From the NCBI RefSeq assembly GCF_025717515.1, contig NZ_JAJIRN010000007.1, positions 62,001 to 126,000 of the forward strand: a stretch of DNA of 64,000 nt, written 5' to 3'. The notes under the pieces were generated by a model. The model made no database searches and was not told where the DNA came from. It worked only from the letters and a program-made list of their open reading frames with translations. A program made the position numbers and the translations under genes. This DNA is from Roseateles oligotrophus (GTDB lineage: Bacteria; Pseudomonadota; Gammaproteobacteria; Burkholderiales; Burkholderiaceae_C). This document shows positions 37,846 through 47,672 of the stretch, piece by piece; within the stretch, counting starts at the first letter, position 1, and each line of letters starts with the position of its first letter.

Positions 37846-39426
37846 ATGAATATAAACGGATATGCATTGATCGGCGGCGAGTCGGTCAAGGGCAGCGAGC
37901 CCGGGCTCTATGCCTTCAACCCAAGCTTGTTTGAGGCCATCGAACCGGAATTCTTCACCGTCGGCGCGCAGCAGATCGAGCTGGCCTGCGGCCTGGCCCA
38001 GGCGGCTTTTGATGAATACCGCGCCACCGGCGACGCGCAGCGGGCCGAGTTTCTGGAGGCGATTGCCGCGCAGATTCTGGCCTTGGGCGACGAGCTGATC
38101 CTGCGTGCAATGGCCGAAAGCGGCCTGCCACGCCCGCGCCTGGAAGGCGAACGCGGCCGCACGGTCAATCAGCTGAAGCTGTTTGCCGAGTTGCTGCGCG
38201 AGGGGAGCTGGCAGGACCCTCGCTTTGACAGCGCCTTGCCCGAGCGCGTGCCGCCACGGCCCGATCTGCGCCTGCGCATGATTGGCCTGGGGCCGGTGGC
38301 GGTGTTCGGCGCCAGCAATTTCCCGCTCGCCTTCTCGGTGGCGGGCGGCGACACGGCGGCGGCCTTGGCGGCCGGCTGCCCGGTGGTGGTGAAGGCGCAT
38401 TCGGCGCATCCCGGCACTTCGGAGCTGGTCGGCCGCGCGGTGCAGGCGGCGCTGCGTCAATGCGGGTTGCCGGCCGGTGTGTTCGCGCTCTTGACCGGCA
38501 CCGGCAATTCGGTCGGCAAGGCGCTGGTCAGCCATCCGGCGATTCAGGCGGTCGGCTTCACCGGCTCGCGCGCCGGCGGCACGGCGCTGATGGCGGCCGC
38601 CGCGGCGCGGCCACAGCCGATTCCCGTCTACGCCGAGATGAGCAGCATCAACCCGGTCTTCATCCTGCCCGCCGCCCTGAGCGCAAGAGGCGAGGAAATC
38701 GCCAAGGGTTTTGCGGCCTCGCTGGTGATGGGCGTCGGCCAGTTCTGCACCAATCCCGGCCTGGTGCTGGCGCTCGAAGGCCCTGCATTTGATGCCTTCG
38801 CCGAGGCGGCATCCGCGGCGCTGGCCCAGGTGCCGGCAGCGACCATGCTGACGCGCGGCATCGCCGCCAGTTATCAGCAAAGCGAGCAATTGCTGGCCGC
38901 GCAGCCGCAGGTCAAGGCGCTGCGCCGGGGTCAGAGCCAAGCCTGCCAGGGCAGCCCGAGCCTGTTCATCAGCAGCGGCGATGCCTTCCTGGGCAACCAT
39001 GCTTTGGCGGCCGAAATCTTCGGCCCGGCCTCCTTGCTGGTGGCTTGCCGCGACATGGCGCAGCTGCTGCAAATCGCCGCCGGCCTGGAGGGGCAATTGA
39101 CTGCCACCTTGCAGTTGCAGGTGGAAGACGATGGTGATCTGGCGTTGGCCGCGCAACTGCTGCCGCTGCTCGAGCGCAAGGTTGGCCGCATCCTCGCGAA
39201 TGGCTTCCCGACCGGGGTCGAGGTATCCACCGCGATGGTGCATGGCGGGCCGTTCCCGGCCACCTCGGACGGCCGCAGCAGCTCGGTCGGAACGGCCGCA
39301 ATTGCACGCTTCTTGCGCCCGGTCAGCTACCAGAACCTGCCGCAAGCGCTCTTGCCCGAAGTCTTGCGCGACGCCAATCAGCGCGCGCTGTGGCGGCGCC
39401 GTGACGGCGTGCTGACGCAGCAGTAG
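37846..39426 (+). CDS. 2-ketoglutarate semialdehyde dehydrogenase
   Basis: 526 residues from the ATG at 37846. Aldehyde dehydrogenase superfamily, with Asn158 (ASNFPLAF), Glu264 (YAEMSSINP) and catalytic Cys301 (GQFCTNPG). The long form with LRMIGLGPVAVFGASNFP is that of NADP-type ketoglutarate semialdehyde dehydrogenases in sugar-acid pathways. It makes 2-ketoglutarate, the last step of oxidative L-arabinose breakdown. It follows the dehydratase by 31 bp and they form one unit. Confidence 0.9.
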   Translation: MNINGYALIGGESVKGSEPGLYAFNPSLFEAIEPEFFTVGAQQIELACGLAQAAFDEYRATGDAQRAEFLEAIAAQILALGDELILRAMAESGLPRPRLEGERGRTVNQLKLFAELLREGSWQDPRFDSALPERVPPRPDLRLRMIGLGPVAVFGASNFPLAFSVAGGDTAAALAAGCPVVVKAHSAHPGTSELVGRAVQAALRQCGLPAGVFALLTGTGNSVGKALVSHPAIQAVGFTGSRAGGTALMAAAAARPQPIPVYAEMSSINPVFILPAALSARGEEIAKGFAASLVMGVGQFCTNPGLVLALEGPAFDAFAEAASAALAQVPAATMLTRGIAASYQQSEQLLAAQPQVKALRRGQSQACQGSPSLFISSGDAFLGNHALAAEIFGPASLLVACRDMAQLLQIAAGLEGQLTATLQLQVEDDGDLALAAQLLPLLERKVGRILANGFPTGVEVSTAMVHGGPFPATSDGRSSSVGTAAIARFLRPVSYQNLPQALLPEVLRDANQRALWRRRDGVLTQQ

Positions 39427-39504
39427 ATGCAGCAATAAACGCAGCAACAAGACAGCCCGCGGCAATGTACCGCTAGGCATCAAAAGAAAGTACGGAGACA
39501 AAAC

Positions 39505-41085
39505 ATGAACAAGCATTTGACCTTTGCCGTCGGGCTGACGGCGGGCTTGCTGGCGGGCCTGGCGCTCCACGAGAGGGCTCACGCTGCCGCCAGCGATGCG
39601 CCGCAGGTGCAGTTGCTGATCGAGGCCGACAAGCCGGGCGTCGTCATCAACAAGAACATCTACGGCCAGTTCGCCGAGCATCTGGGCACCGGCATATACG
39701 AAGGGCTCTGGGTCGGCCCCAAGTCCAAGACGCCCAATACCCGTGGCTGGCGCAATGACGTGGTCGGCGCGCTGAAGAAGCTGCAGGTGCCGCTGGTGCG
39801 CTGGCCCGGCGGCTGCTTTGCCGACGAATACCATTGGCGCGACGGCATCGGTCCGCGTGCCAAGCGGCCGGTCAAGGTCAACACGAACTGGGGCGGCGTC
39901 GAGGAGAGCAATGCCGTCGGCACGCATGAGTTTTTCGACCTGATCGATCTGCTCGGCGCCGAGGCCTATGTGAACGGCAACCTCGGTTCGGGCAGCGTGC
40001 AGGAGATGTCCGAATGGCTGGAGTACATGAGCTCGGACAGCAAGTCGACCTTGGCCAACTTGCGCCGCCAGAACGGCCGCGAGCAGCCCTTCAAGGTTCC
40101 CTACTTTGCCGTCGGCAATGAGGCCTGGGGCTGCGGCGGCAATATGACGCCCGAGCATTACGCCGATCTGTACAAGAACGCGGTCAGCTTCCTGAAGACA
40201 CCGGAAAAGTCCAAGCCCAAATTCATCGCCAGCGGCGGCAATGACCACGACACCAAGTGGACCGATGTGCTGAGCAAGTCCATAACTTGGAATATAGACG
40301 CCATCAGTTTCCACTACTACACCATCCCGACCGGCAAATGGGAAGGCAAGGGCGCGGCCACCGGCTTTGGCGAGCAAGAGTGGATATCGACGCTGGCCAA
40401 TACCTTGAAGCTCGACCAGATGATCGCCAACAACAAGGCGGTGCTGGATAGAAACGACCCCAAGAAGAAGATTGGCTTCTACGTTGATGAATGGGGCACT
40501 TGGTACGACGTCGAGCCCGGCAGCAACCCGGGCTTCTTGTTCCAGCAGAACACCTTGCGCGACGCGGTGGTGGCGGCACTCAACTTCAATATCTTCCACG
40601 CCCATGCCGACCGGGTGCAGATGACGAATATCGCGCAGATGGTCAATGTGCTGCAGGCGATGATCCTGACGGACGGCGACAAGATGCTGCTGACGCCGAC
40701 CTATCACGCCTACGAGATGTATGTGCCTTTCCAGGGCGCGACGCAGTTGCCGCTGAGCATCGGCAACAACCCGGCCTACACGCTGGGCGCCACCAGTGTC
40801 CCCGGCCTGAGCGCCTCGGCCGCGCGAGCCAAGGACGGCAAGGTCTATCTGTCGCTGGTCAATAGCAATCCTAATCAAGCGCTTGAGCTGAACCTGGTGG
40901 TCAATGGGGACTCGTTCAGCGCCGCCAATGGGCGGGTGCTGACGGCCGCGACCATGGATGCGCGGAACAGTTTCAATTCGCCCGAGGCGATCAAGCCCCA
41001 GCAATTCAAGGCCAAGGCGGTCGACGGCAAGCTGACGCTGCGAGTCCCGGCCAAGGCCGTGGTCGTGCTGGCATTGGAGCGCTGA
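39505..41085 (+). CDS. GH51 alpha-L-arabinofuranosidase, exported
   Basis: 526 residues with a signal peptide (MNKHLTFAVGLTAGLLAGLA, cleavage near AHAA at about 28). The (beta/alpha)8 domain shows the acid/base Glu206 in AVGNEAWGCGG and the nucleophile Glu329 in FYVDEWGTW; WPGGCFADEYHWRDGIGP is the family's substrate-binding stretch, and a C-terminal beta domain follows. It removes alpha-L-arabinofuranosyl groups from arabinan or arabinoxylan, probably in the periplasm. Most bacterial GH51 enzymes are cytoplasmic, so export is worth noting. Confidence 0.93.
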   Translation: MNKHLTFAVGLTAGLLAGLALHERAHAAASDAPQVQLLIEADKPGVVINKNIYGQFAEHLGTGIYEGLWVGPKSKTPNTRGWRNDVVGALKKLQVPLVRWPGGCFADEYHWRDGIGPRAKRPVKVNTNWGGVEESNAVGTHEFFDLIDLLGAEAYVNGNLGSGSVQEMSEWLEYMSSDSKSTLANLRRQNGREQPFKVPYFAVGNEAWGCGGNMTPEHYADLYKNAVSFLKTPEKSKPKFIASGGNDHDTKWTDVLSKSITWNIDAISFHYYTIPTGKWEGKGAATGFGEQEWISTLANTLKLDQMIANNKAVLDRNDPKKKIGFYVDEWGTWYDVEPGSNPGFLFQQNTLRDAVVAALNFNIFHAHADRVQMTNIAQMVNVLQAMILTDGDKMLLTPTYHAYEMYVPFQGATQLPLSIGNNPAYTLGATSVPGLSASAARAKDGKVYLSLVNSNPNQALELNLVVNGDSFSAANGRVLTAATMDARNSFNSPEAIKPQQFKAKAVDGKLTLRVPAKAVVVLALER

Positions 41086-41089
41086 AGCC

Positions 41090-42637
41090 ATGACGACCAA
41101 TCAATTGAGGCGGCAGTTCGTGCTGGCCTCGTCGGCGGCGGCAACGTTGGGCCTGGTGGCCTGTGGTGGTGGCGGCGGCAGCGAGGCCGCTGCGCCAGCC
41201 CCAGCCCCAACACCAGCACCAGCACCAGCACCTTCGCCGGCCCCCGCTCCCGCCACACAGGCGCCGCTGAGTTTCGCCAACACCGCCGTGCATGACCCCT
41301 CGGTGATCCGGGTCGACGGCGTCTATTACGTCTTCGGCTCGCATCTGGCGGCGGCCAAGTCCACGGACTTGATGAACTGGACCAAGCTTGCCGACGGCGT
41401 CAATGATGCCAACCCGCTGTTCAACAAGGTCAGCACCGCCTTGGCCGACACCTTTGCCTGGACCACGGTGACGGGCCTCTGGGCGGCCGATGTGGCCAAG
41501 CTTGACGACGGCAAGTACTACTTCTATTACAACTCCTGCAAGGGCGATTCGCCCCGCTCGGCGCTAGGCGTGGCCGTGGCCGACAAGGTCGAAGGCCCTT
41601 ACGTCAACAAGCAGATCATCCTCAGGTCTGGCATGTGGGGCCTGGCCAGCGAGGACGGTACGGTCTACGACGCGCTCAAGCACCCCAATGTCGTTGACCC
41701 GAATGTGTTCAGAGACGCCGACGGCAAACTATGGATGGTCTACGGCAGCTACTCGGGAGGTATCTTCGTCCTGGCCATGGATGGGAGCAGTGGCCTGCCC
41801 GTGGCCGGTCAGGGTTATGGCAAGCACCTGATGGGCGGCAACCACTCGCGCATCGAAGGCCCTTATGTCTTGTACAGCCCGGTCTCCAAGTACTACTACC
41901 TGTTTACTTCCTTTGGCGGGCTGGACGCCAATGGCGCCTACAACCTTCGGCTGGCGCGCTCGCTGAAGCCCGACGGCCCCTATCTGGACGCCGCCGGCAA
42001 GGACATGGCTGCGGTCAAGTCCGACCCGGCCAAGCCCTTGTTCGATGACGCCAGCATCGCTCCCCATGGGCAGAAGCTGATGGGCAATCATCAGTTTGCG
42101 CTGGCCTCGGGCGAGTCCGGCACGGCGCTGGGCTATGTGTCGCCGGGCCACAACTCGGCCTATTACGACGCGGTGACCGGCCAGTACTTTCTGATCTTTC
42201 ATACCCGCTTCCCCGGCACCGGGGAGGCGCATGAGATCCGCGTGCACGAGATGTTCCTCAACGAGGACGGCTGGCTGGTGGTGGCGCCGTTTCGTTACGC
42301 ACCGCTGAGCCTGGCCACGCCGGCGCAGACCGCAGCGGTCAGCAGCGCCGAGGCGGCGGGCAGCTACAAGATGATCAATCACGGCAAGGACATCAGCGCG
42401 ACGCTGAAGCCCTCGTCGGCGATCAAGCTATCTGGCGACGGCACGGTCAGCGGCGCGGTCAGCGGCAGCTGGCTGCACAAGGGCAGCAACAAGCTGACGA
42501 TCACGCTGAGCACCGGCGGCAGCTTCAGCGGCGTGCTGAGCCGGCAGTGGAACAGCAATGCCGGTGCTTTCGTCGTCAGCTTCACGGCGCAATCGGCCGA
42601 GGGCATGTCGATCTGGGGTGCACGCACCGGCGAATGA
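41090..42637 (+). CDS. GH43 arabinan-active enzyme, predicted lipoprotein
   Basis: 515 residues. The lipobox LGLVACGGGG (Cys at about 25) follows a basic RRQF start and predicts a lipid anchor; then comes a Pro/Ala linker of about 35 residues. The propeller has Asp in AVHDPSVIRV, Asp in NVVDPNVFRD and Glu in SRIEGPYVLYS, resembling endo-1,5-alpha-L-arabinanases. A C-terminal small beta domain (from about 425) is like the lipocalin-type domain found behind such GH43 enzymes. It begins 4 bp after the GH51 stop and overlaps the GH127 start (ATGA). Confidence 0.88.
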   Translation: MTTNQLRRQFVLASSAAATLGLVACGGGGGSEAAAPAPAPTPAPAPAPSPAPAPATQAPLSFANTAVHDPSVIRVDGVYYVFGSHLAAAKSTDLMNWTKLADGVNDANPLFNKVSTALADTFAWTTVTGLWAADVAKLDDGKYYFYYNSCKGDSPRSALGVAVADKVEGPYVNKQIILRSGMWGLASEDGTVYDALKHPNVVDPNVFRDADGKLWMVYGSYSGGIFVLAMDGSSGLPVAGQGYGKHLMGGNHSRIEGPYVLYSPVSKYYYLFTSFGGLDANGAYNLRLARSLKPDGPYLDAAGKDMAAVKSDPAKPLFDDASIAPHGQKLMGNHQFALASGESGTALGYVSPGHNSAYYDAVTGQYFLIFHTRFPGTGEAHEIRVHEMFLNEDGWLVVAPFRYAPLSLATPAQTAAVSSAEAAGSYKMINHGKDISATLKPSSAIKLSGDGTVSGAVSGSWLHKGSNKLTITLSTGGSFSGVLSRQWNSNAGAFVVSFTAQSAEGMSIWGARTGE

Positions 42638-45036
42638 TGCGGCGCCTTGCTGTCTTGCTGCTGGCCAGCGCTTGCACCCTGACCCCGCGGGCGCGGGCCG
42701 CCGAGCTGTTTCCGCTCGCCGATGTGCGCTTGAGCGAGGGCCCGTTTTTGCAGGCCCAAGACACCGATCTGCGCTATCTGCTGGCGCTGGACGCCGACCG
42801 GCTGCTGGCGCCGTTTTTGCGCGAAGCCGGCCTGCCCGCCAAGGCGCAGAGTTATGGAAATTGGGAGTCCAGCGGGTTGGACGGCCATATGGCCGGGCAT
42901 TATTTGTCGGCACTGGCGCTGATGGTGGCCTCTACAGGCGACGCCCAGGCCTTGCAGCGCTTGAACTATGTGGTCGCCGAATTGAAGCGCTGCCAGGAGG
43001 GCAATGGCAATGGCTATCTGGGCGGCATCCCCGCAGGCGCCCAGGCCTGGGGGCAGTTGGCCGAGGGCAAGATGGCGGTCGACAACTTCTCGCTCAACGG
43101 CCGCTGGGTGCCCTGGTACAACCTGCACAAGACCTACGCCGGCCTGCTGGACGCTTGGCGCCATGCGGGCAGTGAGCAGGCCCGCGAGTTGCTGATAGCG
43201 ATGGCTGACTGGGCGCTGGCGCTGACCGACCCGCTCAGCGACGCGCAGATGCAGCAGATGTTGCGCAGCGAGCATGGCGGCATGAACGAGGTGTTCGCCG
43301 AGCTGAGCGCCTTGAGCGGCGAGAAGAAGTTTCTGGTCTTGGCCCAGCGCTTCTCGCACCAGCAAATTCTGCAGCCCTTGAGCGCGGCCCAAGACAAGCT
43401 CAGCGGCCTGCATGCGAACACGCAGATCCCCAAGGTGATCGGCTTCCAGCGCATCGCCGCTTTGGGCGGGGATGCGGCCGGCGCCCGCGCTGCCGCGTTC
43501 TTTTGGCAGACCGTGGTGAGTCGGCGCACGGTGGCGATTGGCGGCAATAGCGTCAAAGAGCATTTTCACGCCGACAGTGATTTCACGCCGATGCTGAACG
43601 AGGTGGAAGGGCCGGAGACCTGCAACACCTACAACATGCTCAAGCTGACCGAGGCGCTGTTTCTTGGTGAATCCGATGGCCGAGCTCAGGCACGCTATGC
43701 CGACTATTACGAGCGCGCGCTGTACAACCACATCCTGTCCTCGCAGCGGCCGGGCAGTGGCGGCTTTGTCTACTTCACGCCGATGCGGGCGAATCATTAC
43801 CGGGTCTATTCCCAGGCCGACCAGGGCATGTGGTGCTGTGTCGGCTCGGGGCTGGAGAGCCATGCCAAATACGGCGAGTTCATCTACGCCCAGGATGGTG
43901 ACGCGCTCTACGTCAATCTGTTCATCGCCTCGACGCTGAACTGGCGCGACAAGGGTGTGCGCCTGAGCCAGCGCACAAATTTCCCGGATCGGGGCAGCAG
44001 CCTGATCCGCATAGACCAGGGTGGCCGCTTTGCGCTGAAGGTCCGTTATCCCTCCTGGGTGGCGGCCGGCCAGTTGCGCGTCAAGCTGAACGGCCGGGCG
44101 CTGAAACTGTCAGCCAATCCTGGAGATTATGTCGAGATCCCGCTGCGCGACTGGCTGGCCGGCGATAGCGTCGCGATCACGCTGCCCATGCGCACGCAAC
44201 TGGAGGCTTTACCGGAAGGGGCGGGAGAGGCGGGGGAGGCCGCCAAGGCCGGCAAACATTACGCGGTCCTGCACGGCCCCATCGTGTTGGCGGCCAAGAC
44301 CGACCCCTTCCCGGGCGAGCGGCTGAACTTTCTGGCCGATGACTCGCGCATGGGCCATATCGCCCAGGGGCCGGTCTGCCCGCAAGCGGCCTCGCCGCTG
44401 TTCGTCAGCGACAGCCGGGATTTCATCAAACGATTCAAACCGGTGGCGGGGCAGCCGCTGACCTTCAGCGCCGGCTCGCTGCTGCAGGGCAAGGGCGCTC
44501 AGGGGCTGCGCTTCATCCCATTTTTCCGCCTGCATGACTCGCGCTACACGATGTATTTTGCGCATTCAACCCCGGCCCAGCTGAGTCAATGGCGCCTGGG
44601 CCTGGTGGCGGCCGAGCGTGAACGCCTGCTGCTGGATGCTCAGACCATCGACCAGGTGGCGCCGGGCGAGCAGCAACCGGAAAGCGACCATGGTTTCAAG
44701 GGCGAAGGCGTGGAGGCTGGCCTGAACAAAGACCAGCGCTGGCGCCATGCGCGCGGCTGGTTCAGCTATGAATTGGGCGACAAGGCCTTGCAGGCCAAGG
44801 CGCTGCGCCTGAGTTTTTCCAGGCTGGATGCGGGGCGGCAGTTTGATCTCTTCGTCAATGAGCGCCTGATCGCCGAGCTCACGCTGGGCGCCGACGCCGA
44901 ACAGGAAATCTACTCCCGCGACTTTGCGTTGCCCCCCGACCTGGTGCAGGCCTCGGCCGGCAAGTTGCTCGTCAAGCTGGTGGCCAGGCCGGGCAGCGTG
45001 GCCGGCGGCCTCTATGGGCTGCGCTTGCTGCGCTGA
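42634..45036 (+). CDS. GH127 beta-L-arabinofuranosidase, exported
   Basis: 800 residues from an ATG at 42634 that overlaps the GH43 stop by 4 bp. Signal peptide MMRRLAVLLLASACTLTPRA. The (alpha/alpha)6 barrel carries the family's unusual Zn/cysteine site: Glu328 and Cys330 in EGPETCNTYN, and Cys401-Cys402 in GMWCCVGSGLE, where the second is the nucleophile position in HypBA1. Beta domains follow, including FVNERLIAELTLG near the end. It removes beta-linked L-arabinofuranose as in extensins and rhamnogalacturonan side chains. No partner GH121 is seen. Confidence 0.92.
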   Translation: MMRRLAVLLLASACTLTPRARAAELFPLADVRLSEGPFLQAQDTDLRYLLALDADRLLAPFLREAGLPAKAQSYGNWESSGLDGHMAGHYLSALALMVASTGDAQALQRLNYVVAELKRCQEGNGNGYLGGIPAGAQAWGQLAEGKMAVDNFSLNGRWVPWYNLHKTYAGLLDAWRHAGSEQARELLIAMADWALALTDPLSDAQMQQMLRSEHGGMNEVFAELSALSGEKKFLVLAQRFSHQQILQPLSAAQDKLSGLHANTQIPKVIGFQRIAALGGDAAGARAAAFFWQTVVSRRTVAIGGNSVKEHFHADSDFTPMLNEVEGPETCNTYNMLKLTEALFLGESDGRAQARYADYYERALYNHILSSQRPGSGGFVYFTPMRANHYRVYSQADQGMWCCVGSGLESHAKYGEFIYAQDGDALYVNLFIASTLNWRDKGVRLSQRTNFPDRGSSLIRIDQGGRFALKVRYPSWVAAGQLRVKLNGRALKLSANPGDYVEIPLRDWLAGDSVAITLPMRTQLEALPEGAGEAGEAAKAGKHYAVLHGPIVLAAKTDPFPGERLNFLADDSRMGHIAQGPVCPQAASPLFVSDSRDFIKRFKPVAGQPLTFSAGSLLQGKGAQGLRFIPFFRLHDSRYTMYFAHSTPAQLSQWRLGLVAAERERLLLDAQTIDQVAPGEQQPESDHGFKGEGVEAGLNKDQRWRHARGWFSYELGDKALQAKALRLSFSRLDAGRQFDLFVNERLIAELTLGADAEQEIYSRDFALPPDLVQASAGKLLVKLVARPGSVAGGLYGLRLLR

Positions 45037-45134
45037 AGCCATGCCGAAATTGGCATGGAACGCGAGGTAAATGTGATTAGTCAGTTATCTGAGCTGACCC
45101 TAGCATTGCCCTTACAAAAACGAGTTGGAGACCG

Positions 45135-46106
45135 ATGATGAAAATGAATATTTTGGCCCGCAGATCCTTGTTGTTGCTGGCGTCGTCGGCCGCGTTCGGC
45201 GCAGCTGTTGCGGCCCCCGCCGCGCCGCTGGTCATGGGCTTCTCCCAAGTCGGCGCCGAGAGCGAATGGCGCAGCGCCAATACCGCCTCGATCAAGGCCG
45301 CCGCCAAGCAGGACGGCGTGACGCTGAAGTTCGCCGACGCGCAGCAAAAGCAAGAGAACCAGGTCAAGGCGATCCGCAGCTTTATCGCGCAGAAGGTTGA
45401 TGTGATCGCCTTTTCGCCGGTCGTGGAATCGGGTTGGGACACGGTCCTTCGCGAGGCCAAGGCGGCCAAGATTCCGGTCATCCTGACCGACCGGGCGGTC
45501 AATGTGTCCGACCCTTCGCTATTCGTCAGCTTCATCGGCTCCGACTTTGTCGAAGAGGGTCGCAAGGCCGGCCGCTGGCTGCTCGAGCGAGCTGCCAAGA
45601 ATCCAGGCGCCGACTTGAACATCGTCGAGCTGCAAGGCACGGTCGGATCGGCCCCGGCGCTGGACCGCAAGAAGGGCTTCGAGGAAGTCATCGCTGGCAA
45701 CCCCAAGCTGAAGATCAGCCGCTCGCAGTCCGGCGACTTCACTCGCGCCAAGGGCAAGGAGGTGATGGAAGCCTTCTTGAAAGCCAAGGACAAAAAGATC
45801 GATGTGCTCTACGCCCACAACGACGATATGGCGATCGGCGCGATCCAGGCGATCGAAGAGGCCGGGCTGAAACCGGGCAAAGACATCCTCATCATCTCGA
45901 TCGACGGCGTCAAAGGCGCGTTCGAGGCGATGCTGGCGGGTAAATTGAACGTTACGGTCGAATGTAATCCGCTGCTCGGCCCGCAGCTGATGCAGCTGGC
46001 CCGCGAGGTGGTGGCCGGCAAGACGGTGGCCAAGCGAATCACCACCCTCGAGGGCGTGTTCCCCGCCGAAGTGGCCGCCAAGGAATTGCCGAACCGACGT
46101 TATTGA
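45135..46106 (+). CDS. ytfQ: Sugar ABC transporter substrate-binding protein, YtfQ-like
   Basis: 323 residues with a signal peptide (AAVAAPAAP cleavage near residue 27) and GGAG before the ATG. A periplasmic-binding type 1 fold: MGFSQVGAESEWRSANTASI, VDVIAFSPVVESGWDTVL, LTDRAVNV, AHNDDMAIGAIQAIEEAG and SIDGVKGAFEAM are the YtfQ pattern. E. coli YtfQ binds galactofuranose; here the arabinose neighbours suggest L-arabinofuranose. Binding specificity is inference. Confidence 0.9.
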   Translation: MMKMNILARRSLLLLASSAAFGAAVAAPAAPLVMGFSQVGAESEWRSANTASIKAAAKQDGVTLKFADAQQKQENQVKAIRSFIAQKVDVIAFSPVVESGWDTVLREAKAAKIPVILTDRAVNVSDPSLFVSFIGSDFVEEGRKAGRWLLERAAKNPGADLNIVELQGTVGSAPALDRKKGFEEVIAGNPKLKISRSQSGDFTRAKGKEVMEAFLKAKDKKIDVLYAHNDDMAIGAIQAIEEAGLKPGKDILIISIDGVKGAFEAMLAGKLNVTVECNPLLGPQLMQLAREVVAGKTVAKRITTLEGVFPAEVAAKELPNRRY

Positions 46107-46109
46107 GCA

Positions 46110-47672
46110 ATGGACGCAGCAGCGAATGTGCCGCAGCCTGTATTGGAGCTGTCCGGCATCGATAAAGGCTTCCCCGGCGTCAAGGCGCTCAGCGATGTGA
46201 GCCTGCGCCTGTTTCCCGGCGAGGTGCATACCTTGATGGGGCAGAACGGCGCCGGCAAGTCGACCTTGATCAAGGTGTTGACGGGGCTTTACCAGGCCGA
46301 CGCGGGCAGCATCCGGCTGGACGGGCGGCCGATCGCGCCTCGCTCGACGCTGGACGCGCAGGCGCTGGGCATCAGCACCGTCTATCAAGAAGTCAATCTT
46401 TGCCCGAACCTGTCGGTGGCGGAAAACATCTTCATCGGTCGCTATCCGCGCGCCGGCCTGTTCGGCGCCATCGACTGGCGCTTGATGCAGTCCGAGGCGC
46501 GGCGCTTGCTGGCGCAGATGCACATAGACATCGATGTGCGGGCGCCCTTGTCACGCTATTCGCTGTCGATCCAGCAGATGGTCGCGATCGCGCGGGCGTT
46601 GAATATTTCGGCGCGCGTGCTGATTCTGGATGAGCCGACCTCCAGCCTCGACGAGGCCGCGGTGCAGCTGCTGTTCGGCGTCTTGCGGCGCCTGCGCGAG
46701 CAGGGCATGGCGATCCTGTTCGTCACCCATTTTCTGGAGCAGACCTACGCTATCTCGGATCGCATCACGGTGATGCGCAATGGCGAGACCGAGGGTGAAT
46801 ACGCCTGTAGCGCACTCAGCCGGCTGGCCTTGGTCAACAAAATGGTCGGCGCGCCGGCCGAGTCGGCCCAGCCGCTGGAACAGCCGGCGCAGGCCGGCCC
46901 CGGGGCGGCCCGGGGCCGGCCGGTCTTGCGCGCCGAGGGGCTGGGCCGCCGGGGCATGTTGAAGCCGCTGGATCTTGAAATCCGCGCGGGTGAGGTCTTG
47001 GGTTTGTGCGGCCTGCTTGGTTCGGGCCGCACCGAAACCGCGCGCCTGCTGTTCGGTGCCGATGCGGCGGACAGTGGCAGCATCCAGACCGGTGGGCAAG
47101 CAGCGCGCTTGTTCGCATCGCCTCGCGATGCGATCGCCGCCGGCATCGGCTTTTGCTCCGAGGATCGCAAGCATGAGGGCGCGATTCTTGAGCTGTCGGT
47201 GCGCGAGAACATCGTGCTGGCGCTGCAGGCGCGCAAGGGCTTGCTGCGCGCCATTCCGGCCGCCGAGCAGCGCGAGCTGGCCGATCATTACATCGCGCGC
47301 CTGGGCATCAAGACGCCCGACGCCGAGATGCCGATCGGCCTGCTCTCGGGCGGCAATCAACAAAAAGCCCTGCTGGCGCGCTGGTTGGTGACCAGCCCCA
47401 AGCTGCTGATCCTGGATGAACCGACACGCGGCATCGACGTGCGGGCCAAGGAAGAAATCATGGACTATGTGACGGCGCTGAGCCGACAAGCCGACGGCCA
47501 GGGCATGGCCGTTTTGTTCATCTCCTCCGAGCTGCCCGAGGTGCTGCGCTGCAGCGACCGGCTGCTGGTGCTGCGTGACCGCCAGGCCGGCGGCGAATAT
47601 GCGCGCGGCGAACTGAGCGAAGCCTCGTTGCTGGCGGTGATCGCCGGTGAAGCGCTGGAGTTGGCGGCATGA
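46110..47672 (+). CDS. ytfR: Sugar ABC transporter ATP-binding protein, YtfR-like
   Basis: 520 residues, two ABC domains. Domain 1 (about 10-235) has Walker A GQNGAGKST, a signature SLSIQQMVAIARAL and Walker B LILDEPTSS; domain 2 has a degenerate Walker A GLLGSGRTET, LLSGGNQQKALLARWL and LILDEPTRGID. This is the usual CUT2 layout. A stretch of Gly/Pro/Ala/Arg (about 260-275) links the halves. It starts 3 bp after the ytfQ stop and overlaps ytfT by 4 bp. Confidence 0.93.
   Translation: MDAAANVPQPVLELSGIDKGFPGVKALSDVSLRLFPGEVHTLMGQNGAGKSTLIKVLTGLYQADAGSIRLDGRPIAPRSTLDAQALGISTVYQEVNLCPNLSVAENIFIGRYPRAGLFGAIDWRLMQSEARRLLAQMHIDIDVRAPLSRYSLSIQQMVAIARALNISARVLILDEPTSSLDEAAVQLLFGVLRRLREQGMAILFVTHFLEQTYAISDRITVMRNGETEGEYACSALSRLALVNKMVGAPAESAQPLEQPAQAGPGAARGRPVLRAEGLGRRGMLKPLDLEIRAGEVLGLCGLLGSGRTETARLLFGADAADSGSIQTGGQAARLFASPRDAIAAGIGFCSEDRKHEGAILELSVRENIVLALQARKGLLRAIPAAEQRELADHYIARLGIKTPDAEMPIGLLSGGNQQKALLARWLVTSPKLLILDEPTRGIDVRAKEEIMDYVTALSRQADGQGMAVLFISSELPEVLRCSDRLLVLRDRQAGGEYARGELSEASLLAVIAGEALELAA

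Noticed and set aside
37819-41100. A continuous 1093-codon open frame on the minus strand across the dehydrogenase and GH51 genes
   Set aside because: It is antisense to three well-supported genes with catalytic motifs; long antisense frames are a by-product of strong GC codon bias and its translation resembles no family.
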